Origin: Okapia johnstoni
Lineage: Eukaryota; Chordata; Mammalia; Artiodactyla; Giraffidae
DNA: 64,000 bases
Direction: 5' to 3'
Assembly: GCA_024291935.2 (NCBI GenBank)
Contig: CM044321.1
Location: 57,158,985-57,222,984, forward strand
Below the pieces are notes generated by a model that saw only the letters and a list, made by a program, of their open reading frames with translations, was not told the DNA's origin and did no database searches. A program made the translations under genes and the position numbers. Positions 1 to 64,000 of the stretch are shown here, in pieces. How positions within the stretch are numbered: the stretch's first letter is position 1; every line of letters starts with the position of its first letter.

Positions 1-660
1 TATTAGTAGTAGTACTGTTTTATTTGGACAATGTTATTTTCAGATTTTCTCATGTGTACTGTTTGTCTTGCTCACCATTCTTTCTTGCAGCTTAGACCTC
101 CCTTCCATTATTATTTTCTTCTTTCTTCAGCTACATCTTTTTTTTTAATTGGAGGATAATTGCTTTACAATGTTGTGTTGATTTTTGCTGAACAGCAATG
201 TGAGTCAGTCATAACTATATGGCTATCGCCTCCCTCTTGAGCCTCCACGCCCTGATACATCTTTTAATAATTCCTTTAGTGAGGGTTAGTTTGATATGAG
301 TTTACAAGCTTTTTGTTTTATTTCTTGTCTTAAAATATCTTTATTCTTACTTTTTGTGAGGCCGTTTACCTAGATCTTCTATTTTAGGTTAACCTTTACT
401 TTCCCTTAGTAGTTTGAAGGTATTACCTTACTGCTTCCTGACTCTCTTTGTTGCTAGTAAGAAGTTTTCTGTCAGTTCAGCTGTTGTTTCTTTATAGTTA
501 ATCTGTCTTTTCCTTCTGCTGTTAAGATACTTTCTTTGAATGTGACATTAGATAGGATTTAATATTTGTCATATCTCTGCAGTCTTTTTTATTTAGCCCA
601 TTTTCATTTATTTTTATTGTATGGCCCTGTGTGCATTACAGTATATACTCCTGATAGACC
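1..660 (-). mobile_element. old L1 fragment in RB1 intron 12
   Basis: This T-rich sequence has the phrasing of antisense ancient L1 (for example the TTGTTGCTAGTAAGAAGTTT and ATCTTTATTCTTACTTTTTG areas). It is interrupted by a younger L1 tail at 142-255. The assignment rests on recalled similarity only. The region 660-1480 downstream shows nothing recognisable. Confidence 0.45.
132..265 (-). mobile_element. short L1 3' tail with target-site duplication
   Basis: The 10-bp direct repeat TACATCTTTT at 132-141 and 256-265 flanks an insert that begins with a poly-T run. The insert is a 5'-truncated minus-strand artiodactyl L1 3' end (GGAGGATAATTGCTTTACAA). Related tails occur at about 12285-12440 and 37200-37245. 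Confidence 0.65.
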
Positions 661-2324
661 CTAAGTTTGATATCTGAAAGGCACCTGCTACCCTCCCCCC
701 CTTAAAAAAAGGGAGCGAGAAAGAAAGAGAATGAAAACTAGTGTCTGTATTCCATTTTTGTTCCTTTTCTCCTTTAAAATTAGAGGAGGCTTGGGACCCA
801 CTGAAATGCTCATCTGTGGAAGCTGGATGAGGCTTAAAGAGTTATTAAAGTTTGGCTTATCCAGTAACTGTGTGCTTTGTTTGGTTAACATTCTATTTAA
901 TATCATAAGCTGCCCATGGTTTTGTTGTTGTTTTTGTTGTCTTCTTGCTTGTATTCCCCCCAGGGATTAACAAAGTATTTTTCTGTCATCATATTCATAA
1001 CTGTGTTGGCTCAGAACTGATTTTCTTTGTCCAATTTGCATAAAGTTGTTTTTATTTCTGGGTAATTTGTAGCACAGGAATAGTTCCCAAACGTAGGTAC
1101 TCAGTTACTTAGAACTCGTAGAAGGGATCATGATACAAGTAAGAAGAACGATAATCTCTGTTTCCTTAAATATTGATTTTAGTATTTCCTCCAACATTTG
1201 GGGTATGTAGGACCTCTTTTTTATTTTAAACAATTTCTGTTGAGCAGAAAATTCTGCCTCAGAAATATTTTCCAGAACTCAGTTTAAAGTTTAACATTAA
1301 ATGGAGTGCAACAGTTTGACTGCAAAGTTTTGCATACACTACAAATTGCCTATCTCAGAGAGGGCATATCTTGAATATCATGAAGTTGTTCTCTGAATTT
1401 GTTTCTTGGTTTCTTTATTTTAAAAATTAATGCCATCTTTCCTTCCTTGTGTAAGTAAAATATTAGAAGCTATAGACATTTTTTTCTTCCAGTTTTATTG
1501 AGATATGATTGACATACTGCTCTGTATAAGTTTATGCATACAGCATAGTGATTTGACTTACATACATCATGAAATGATGACCTCAGTAAGTTTAGTTAAC
1601 ATCCATCATCTCATTTGTATACAAAATAAAAGAAACAGAAGAAAATTCTTTTCCTTGTAACAAGAACTCTTCGGATTTACTCTCTCAACAACTTTCATGT
1701 ATAACATACAGCAGTGTTAATTATATTTATTATATTATGCATTACATCCCTAGTGCTTATTTATCTTATAACTGGAAGTTTGTACCTTTTGACTGCCTTC
1801 ATCCCATTCCCCTTCCCGCCACCCCCTGCCTCTAGTAACTACAAATTTGATCTTTTTTCTATGAGTTTGTTTGTCTTTGAAGTATAATTGACCTACAAGA
1901 CTTGGTTAGTTTCTGGTGCACAGTATAGTGATTCAGTATTTCTGTACATCTCAAAATGATCACCACAGTAAATCTAGTTACCTTTTGTCTCCATACAAAG
2001 ACATTACATAATTATTGGCTGTATACCCCACACTGTACATTTCATACCCATAGCTCGTGTATTTTGTAACTTGAAGTTTGTACCCCTTAATCTTCCTCAC
2101 CTATTTCTCTCTTTACCCACCCCCTCCCTTCTGTTTGTTCTCTATATCTATGATTGTTTCTGTTACGTTTGTTCATTTGTTTTGTTTTTTAGATTTCATA
2201 TATAAGTGAAATCATAATATTTGCTTTCTTTGTCTGATCTACTTTGTTTAGCCTAATACTCTCTAGATCCATACTTGTTGTCACAAATGGCAAGATTTCT
2301 CTTTTCTGTATGGCCAAATAATAT

Positions 2325-2552
2325 CCCCTCATAGGGAATGGGTCTTCCCTCATAGCTCAGTCGGTAAAGAATCTGCCTGCAATACAGGAGACCCGGGTTT
2401 GATTCGTGGGTCGGGAAGATCCCCTGGAGAGGGACATGACAACCCACTCCAGTACTCTTGCCTGGGGAATCCCATGGACAGAAGAACCTGGCAGGCTACA
2501 GTCCATGGGGTTGCAAGAGTTGGACATGAGTTAGTGACTAAACCACCACCAA
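2325..2552 (+). mobile_element. Bov-tA SINE
   Basis: A tRNA-Glu-like head (TAGCTCAGTCGGTAAAGAAT) is followed by the Bov-A body (CACTCCAGTACTCTTGCCTG). CCAAATAATA just left of the element and at its right end looks like the target duplication. The 5' end appears partly duplicated (TCCCCTCATAG, then TCCCTCATAGCTCAG). Confidence 0.85.
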
Positions 2553-2568
2553 ATAATACTCCATTGTA

Positions 2569-2600
<32 letters not shown>

Positions 2601-2613
2601 CATACACACACAC
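2569..2613. repeat. (TG)n(TA)n(CA)n microsatellite
   Basis: TG repeats pass through about ten TA units into CA repeats. The whole 45-bp run is self-complementary and could extrude as a hairpin. It sits in the L1 piece between two SINE insertions and is likely length-polymorphic. Confidence 0.9.
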
Positions 2614-2615
2614 TT

Positions 2616-2870
2616 GTATGTGCTATGCTTAGTTGCTCAGTCATGTCTGACTCTTTGTGACCCCATGGACTGTAGCCCGCCAGACTCCTCTGTCCAAGGG
2701 GATTCTCCAGCAGGTGGATTCTTTACCATCTGAGCCACCAGGGAAATCCAAGAATACTGAAGTAGGTAGCCTATCCCTTCTCCAGGGAATCTTCCCCATC
2801 CAAGAATCAAACTGGGGTCTTTTATATTACAGGTGGATTCTTTTACCAGCTGAGCTACCAGGGAAGCCCA
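2616..2870 (-). mobile_element. Bov-tA SINE, rearranged
   Basis: A minus-strand Bov-tA carries its tRNA-like head twice (GGTGGATTCTTTACCATCTG, and again near 2832-2860). This indicates an internal duplication or two overlapping copies. Confidence 0.75.
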
Positions 2871-2879
2871 TACATCTGT

Positions 2880-3775
2880 ATCAGTTCAGTTCAGTTCAGT
2901 CGCTCAGTTGTGTCTGACTCTTTGCGACCCTACGGACTGTAGCACGCCAATTCCCAGAGCTTACTCAAACTCATGTCCATCAAGTCATTGACGCCATCCA
3001 ACCATCTTATCCTGTTTCCCCCTTCTCCTGCCTTCAATCTTCCCCAGCATCAGGGTCTTTTCCAACATGTCAGTTCTTTGCATCAGGTGGCCAAAGTATT
3101 GGAGTTTCAGCTTCAGCATCAGTCCTTCCAATGAATATTCAGGACTGATTTCCTTTAGGATGGACTGGTTGGATCTCCTTGCAGTCCAAGGGACTCTCAA
3201 GAGTCTTCTCCAACACCACAGTTCAAAAGCATCAATTCTTTGGCGCTCAGCTCTCTTTATAGTCCAACTCTCACATCCATACATGACTACTGGAAAAACC
3301 ATATTTTTGACTAGACGGACCTTTGTTGGCAAAGTAATGTCTGCTTTTTAATATGCTGTCTAGTTTGGTCATAACTTTTCTTCCAAGGAACAAGCATGTT
3401 TTAATTTCATGGCTGCAGTCACCATCTGCAGTGATTTTGGAGCCCCCTCAAAATAAAGTCTGTCCCTGTTTCTCCTGTTTCCCCATCTGATTTCCCATAA
3501 AGTGATGGGACCAGATGCCATGATCTTAGTTTTCTGAATGTTGAGTTTTAAGCCAACTTTTTCACTGTCCTTTTTCACTTTCATCAAGAGGCTCTTTCTT
3601 CGCTTTCTGCCATAAGGGTGGTGTCATCTGCATATCTGAGTTTATTGGTGTTTCTCCCGGCAATCTTGATTCCAGCTTGTGCTACATCCAGCCCAGCGTT
3701 TCTCATGATGTACTCTGCATATAAGTTAAATAAGCAGTGTGACAATATACAGCCTTGACATACTCCTTTCCCTAT
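2880..3775 (-). mobile_element. BovB (RTE-clade LINE) 3' part
   Basis: This is the minus-strand 3' portion of the BovB retrotransposon. It starts at the TTCAG-repeat tail, and the minus-strand frames encode the C-terminal reverse-transcriptase region (VVMYGCESWTIK, ELWCWRRLLRVPWT, and GLKLNIQKTKIMASGP in a second frame). Stops and frame breaks make it dead. BovB is the RTE element known for horizontal transfer between squamates and ruminants. Confidence 0.9.
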
Positions 3776-4172
3776 TTGGAATACCTGTATACCACATCTT
3801 TATCTATTCATCTATTGATGGGCACCTAGGTTGCTTTCATTCTTGGCTATTGTAAATAATGCTACAGTGAACATAAGGGTGCATAATAGTTTTTCAAATT
3901 AGTGTTTTCATTTTCTTCATATAAATACCCAGAAGTGAAGTTGCTGGACTTTATGGTATTTCTGTTTTTAATTTTTTGATGAGTCTTCAAATTGTTTTCT
4001 ATAGTGGTTGCACCAATTTAGACTCCCACCAGTAGTGTACAAGGGTTACCTTTTCTCTACATCCTCACCAACACTTATTATTTGTTCTCTTTTTGATAAT
4101 AGCTGTTAGACAGGTGAGGCAATATCTCATTATGCTTTTGATTTGCATTTCTCTGATGATTGGCCATTTCTC

Positions 4173-4272
4173 TTTGAGACCCCATGGACTGTAGCCCTCT
4201 AGGCTCCTCTGTCCATGGAATTCTCCAGGCACAAATACTGGAGTGGGTTACCATGCCCTCCTCCAGGGAATG
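4173..4272 (-). mobile_element. Bov-A monomer
   Basis: A single Bov-A unit (GACCCCATGGACTGTAGCCC to CTCCTCCAGGGAAT) is inserted in the antisense L1, whose sequence resumes afterwards. Confidence 0.75.
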
Positions 4273-5485
4273 ATTAGTGTTGTTAAACATCTTCTCTTGT
4301 GATTGTTGGCCATTTGTATGTCTTCTTTGGAAAGATGTGTGTTCAGTTCTCTGCCTATTTTTCAATCAGCTAGTTTTTTGTTTTGTTTGTTTGATATTGA
4401 GTTGTATGAGTTCTTTGTATGTTTGGCTATTAACCCTTTATCAGATATATCATTTGCAAATATCTTCTCTTATCCTGTAGGTGGCCTTTCTTTTTGTTGA
4501 TAGTTTCCTTTACTTTGCAGAAGCTTTTTGGTTTGAAATAGTTCCACTTGTTTATTTTGCATTTTGTTACCTTTTTTGGGGAGTCAATTCCAAAATATCA
4601 TCTCCAAGACTAATGACAAAGAGTTTACCATTCATGTTTTCTTCCAAGAGTTTCATGATTTCAGGTCTTATGTTCAAGTCTTTAATCCAGTTTGTTTTAA
4701 TTTTTGTGTGTAGAGTAAGATAGTGGTATAATTTCAGTTTTTTGAAACTGGTTTTCCAGTTTTAGCAGCACAGTTATTAAAGAGATTGTCCCATTCCTTA
4801 CTTTATATTTTGTATTATTGACTCTTTTGTGGTAACTAATTGATCATATGCATGGGTTTATTTTGGAGCTCTATATTCTGTTCCATTGATCTATGTTTTT
4901 ATACCAAAGCAAACTGTTTTGATTACTCTAGCTTTGCAGTATAGTTTGATACCTCCAGCTTTGTTCTTCTTTCTCAAGATTGCTTTGGCTGTTTGGGGTC
5001 TTTTGTGGTTCTACATACAGTTGCTTTACTCTGTGTAAATACCTTGAAATTTTGACAGGAATTTTTTGAATCTGTAGATTGCTTTGAGTAGTATGAATAT
5101 TTTAATAATATTAATTTCCTTGAGTATGCAATACTTTCATTTGTGTCTTTTATGATTAGCTGTTTTTCTTTAGTATCAGTTGTAAAATCTGTGAGGCTGT
5201 TTTTTGATGGTTAAGGGAAGGGCTAACAAATCGTTCCTAACTTGCCAGCAGAAAATTTAGATAATAGGGGTTTTTTAGTTGTAGTCTAGTAGTTTCTGGT
5301 CCCTGTCATCCCAGAATGGAATGCTTTGTATTTCTCATATTTTCAGTAGTTGTATTTACTTATTTATTGTGAAGTGTTTTCACAGTATAAACAGTTGAAA
5401 GTAATAAGTCATGCTATTAGAGCAGAAAGTTTTAATTCTCTGGTTAGACAGTATCCTCTATGTTAATTTCTGTTTTTCCTTCTGA

Positions 5486-61440
<55,955 letters not shown>

Positions 61441-61745
61441 GGACCCCACGGCCTTAGGGGGCACCCTGTACACGTCCAGCTTCATTGCCTCCTACAGATA
61501 TGATTGTAGGACTCTCCCAGGTTCTGTTTACAGCCACAGTTAGTGAAGATAATACATATCTTTTTGTGGATAGCACAGTTGAGTATTTGTGCAGGGGATT
61601 CTTAAGCCACTGGCAACATTGTAGTCACTAGAACATGCATTGTTATTGTACAAGATTGAAAATCTTGTGTCTGTCGATCAAATCTTATGTTCTTATGTCG
61701 ATCCTGCCATTGAAAAAGCTGTACCAGATGTTTCTATCTCCAAAG

Positions 61746-62213
61746 TACAGTAAGGCCCCTACATATGAACCTTCAAGATGTGAACTTTCAAAGATGTGAA
61801 CAATTGAATCCAGCGAGGAACCAGAACCTGTGCCGTCAACATCAGGCGTGAAGTTGCAGCTTGCTTCCGTCTGCTGTTGCTGACGACCCTTCAGCTCTGC
61901 CGCCTCCCTCCTCCTGTCCCTTCTCCATCAGTAACTCTTCTTGCTGTTCACTCAGTGCCAGCCTGTGTGCCAGCTGTTGTACTGTACTACTGTAGTTTTC
62001 AAGGTACTGTACTGTAAGACTGAAAATGTTTTATTTTTATGTTTTTTTTTTAATGTATTATTTGTGTGAAAAGTATTATAAGCCTATTATAGTACAGTAC
62101 TATATAGCCAATGTGTTAGTTGGGTACCTAGGCTAACTTTGTTGGACTTATGAACAAATTGGACTTAACACACTCTTGGAATGGAACTCGTTGATACGTA
62201 GGGGTCTTACTTA
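61746..62213. mobile_element. non-autonomous DNA transposon in the RB1 3'UTR
   Basis: A segment of about 465 bp has inverted ends: CAGTAAGGCCCCTACATATG on the left, and a right end (CGTAGGGGTCTTACT) that is its imperfect reverse complement. TA dinucleotides flank both ends, with one terminal G apparently lost on the right. The ends and TA target suit the Tc1/mariner superfamily (Tigger/pogo-like group). The interior carries no transposase frame. Several GTACTGTA-type repeats near 61978-62010 and 62093-62106 can fold on themselves. Confidence 0.75.
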
Positions 62214-62771
62214 TAAATTGTTCTGCTTTACAAATGGTGGCAGGATCCCCCAGGAGTGAGTCTCACAACCTGTGCCTATCCAAGTACTTTGTCTTCTCTT
62301 GTGGCACGTTCTGTGATGTTTGCTGTTATTTTTATTAATTTATATTTATTTTTTTAATTTAACACGAATACCCTTAGAAAATGCGTCTTGTCTTCCAAAT
62401 GCAATTTGGCTGACTGCCCCCATTCACCCAAATGACCCTGAACTCTTGTGCTAAAACACATGCTAGAAACTTAGGAGAAAATGACTGATTTTTTACACAT
62501 TAGAGTTTAGTTTACTAATGGAAACTAAATGGGTGTACTGTGTGTTTGTTTTATAAATTTTAGTTTTAAAATGCAAACAGAAAACAAAAGTATAAACCTA
62601 TGAGATACTGCCGTACTACTGATACAGGTTTCATACCTCAGGACTTGTAAGAGTTTATTGATCCTTTTCTTTATCCAACTCATGCTTTAAAAATAGAGTT
62701 ATTAATAGTACTCTTGGTTTTTATACCATTCAGATCACTGAATTCATTAAGTACCTGTCTAGTACTTGGAA

Positions 62772-62777
62772 AATAAA
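62772..62777 (+). terminator. possible proximal RB1 polyadenylation signal
   Basis: A canonical AATAAA lies 1.3 kb into the 3'UTR, followed by a GTGTTC segment. Use would give a 3'UTR shorter by about 1 kb. There is no expression evidence, so this is only a candidate. Confidence 0.4.
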
Positions 62778-63732
62778 GTGTTCAGCTAGAGCTTTGCTGT
62801 CGAGGACCCGGATCCAGTACATCGCAAGGACACTTTCTGACATTTCTGGGTCCCAAAGAATCAAGATACAAAGTAATTTTACTCCACAAACAGACTGTTA
62901 ACTATAGGAGCCTTAATTTTTTTCTTAGAGAGTTTCCTAATTGCATCTCAGCAATGATTCTCCTCTCCTGAATTTGAGAAGAGGTGTGTTTTTTTTTCTT
63001 TTTTCCTGGAATGGTACATGTCTTCCATGTATCTTTTGAACTAGCAGTTGTCTTTTTTTTTAATTCAGCATGGTCTTACACTGGCACATTCAAAGCCACA
63101 TTATTTCTAGTCCACAGTGCAGGTGATGAAAGGTCTTTGGGTTAGGCATTGTTTCTCTCTGATTTTGTGCAGAAGCTTCAAATTAAAATAGCTACAGTAG
63201 AAAAAGAGGCGCTTCCCTCCTCCCCCTGACACCTAAAGGTGTAATTTAAACTATCTTGTGTGATTAACTTATTTAGAGATGGTATAATTTAAAATAGGTG
63301 GTATTTAAGGTAGAATCTACTAGCTTTTAGAAAATTACTTTGTTTAAACTGAGTTCTTTTTAAAAAGAAATCTGGTCTTATTTGTTTGAAAGCAAAATTT
63401 TATTTTGTGCTCAATTAAGTTGCAAACTTATTTTTTGACAGTTATCTTGGTAACACAGGCACTAGAAAGCTTTATCTCCATTCCTCATTCATTTTTGCAT
63501 GAATATCATACAAATCAGTTAGCTTTTAGGTCAAGGGCTTACCACATTACTGGGTCTCTTGCTTCATGTTAGAATTAGTGTCAGAATTTAAGGAACTTCA
63601 GAGATCGTGTATTGAGATTTCTTATATAAGACTTCAGATACTGCTTTATTGCTTTTTGTATTGGTTAAAACTGTACATTTGAAATTGCTACATTACTATT
63701 TTCTACAATTAACAATAGTTTGTCTATTTTTC

Positions 63733-63738
63733 AATAAA
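63733..63738 (+). terminator. RB1 distal polyadenylation signal
   Basis: A canonical AATAAA lies in the TTTTTCAATAAATTAG context. The flanking sequence resembles the end of the human RB1 mRNA, and a GT-rich stretch (GTGGTCCGATGTGGTCTTTG) follows within 20-40 nt as a plausible downstream element. Confidence 0.8.
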
Positions 63739-64000
63739 TTAGTTAAGAGTCTCAGTGGTCCGATGTGGTCTTTGTATTAAGTGCAATAACAGTCTCTTCT
63801 GTTACCTAAATTCTCTCCTAGTATCTCGTCCATTCTTAGCATTTAATGGGCTTTATATGCTGATGAATCCCAAATTTGTTTCTCCAGCCCTGACCTCTTC
63901 ATGGAAGTCAGAGCTCTCACAGCCAAAAAAACTCAATTCCTACCCCACCCAGCTTCTCAAAATGTAAATCAAAATCAAACAAACAAAAACAGCTTGTTTC

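Larger units (their letters stand above)
1482..5165 (-). mobile_element. antisense L1 broken up by nested ruminant elements
   Basis: L1 3'UTR and distal ORF2 sequence runs in reverse. Its pieces (about 1482-2324, 2553-2615, 3781-4172 and 4273-5165) are interrupted by Bov-tA, a second Bov-tA, BovB and Bov-A insertions. The distal part contains the L1 ORF2 antisense wording around TTAACCCTTTATCAGATATA and CATATGCATGGGTTTATTTT. The host L1 is therefore older than the ruminant elements. There is no intact frame. Confidence 0.8.
61441..63755 (+). other. RB1: RB1 3' untranslated region
   Basis: This is the non-coding continuation of exon 27 after the stop. It includes an AU-rich stretch near 62325-62362 with ATTTA cores and a DNA-transposon insertion at about 61748-62211. 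It also holds an internal AATAAA at 62772 and a final AATAAA at 63733. The total of about 2.3 kb is longer than the roughly 1.85 kb I recall for human, and the inserted transposon accounts for about the whole difference. The end point is inferred from the last signal. Confidence 0.85.

Noticed and set aside
2340..2400. tRNA-like sequence (possible tRNA-Glu gene)
   Set aside because: This and the similar heads at 6505, 11412, 11746, 44758, 53956 and 59540 are the 5' parts of Bov-tA SINEs; each runs into a Bov-A body and none has a clean cloverleaf end.

Overview
This window is mammalian nuclear DNA from a ruminant, most likely a bovid such as cattle or a close relative. The evidence is the large number of ruminant-restricted retroposons: BovB LINE fragments, Bov-tA and BOV-A2 SINEs and young bovine-type L1 3' ends. 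These are scattered among introns whose coding exons are almost identical to human genes. The exact species cannot be decided from sequence reading alone.

The window carries the 3' part of the retinoblastoma tumour-suppressor gene RB1 on the + strand. All 15 coding exons equivalent to human exons 13 to 27 were found: 5489-5605, 7035-7091, 7176-7207, 7298-7374, 8358-8554, 46132-46250, 48964-49109, 50578-50723, 51355-51459, 51931-52044, 52142-52305, 54404-54434, 57196-57338, 57856-57905 and 61367-61440. Every exon has the same length as its human counterpart and all introns are GT-AG. The join gives 523 codons plus stop, colinear with human residues 406-928 (pocket A remainder, spacer, pocket B and C-terminal domain). 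The 3'UTR runs to about 63755. Exons 1-12 and the promoter lie upstream of the window.

Intron 17 (8555-46131, 37.6 kb) holds the intronless coding region of LPAR6 (P2RY5), a lysophosphatidic-acid G-protein-coupled receptor, on the opposite strand at 29991-31016. This nested antisense layout is the known mammalian arrangement. The two genes are not known to share a pathway; they share a locus.

The rest is intronic DNA with layered transposon insertions: old L1, L2, MIR, MER5-type and Tigger-like elements, overlaid by ruminant BovB, Bov-tA, BOV-A2, CHR-type SINEs and recent L1 tails. Several carry clear target-site duplications. No RNA gene, CRISPR array, operon or microbial gene system was seen, and no undescribed biological system is evident. 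The points most worth a second look are a Ser-to-Asn change at the RB1 CDK site equivalent to Ser811, a new Thr-Pro in the RB1 spacer, a DNA transposon inside the RB1 3'UTR, a 17-nt SINE scrap between 18-bp duplications, and several perfect intronic hairpins.
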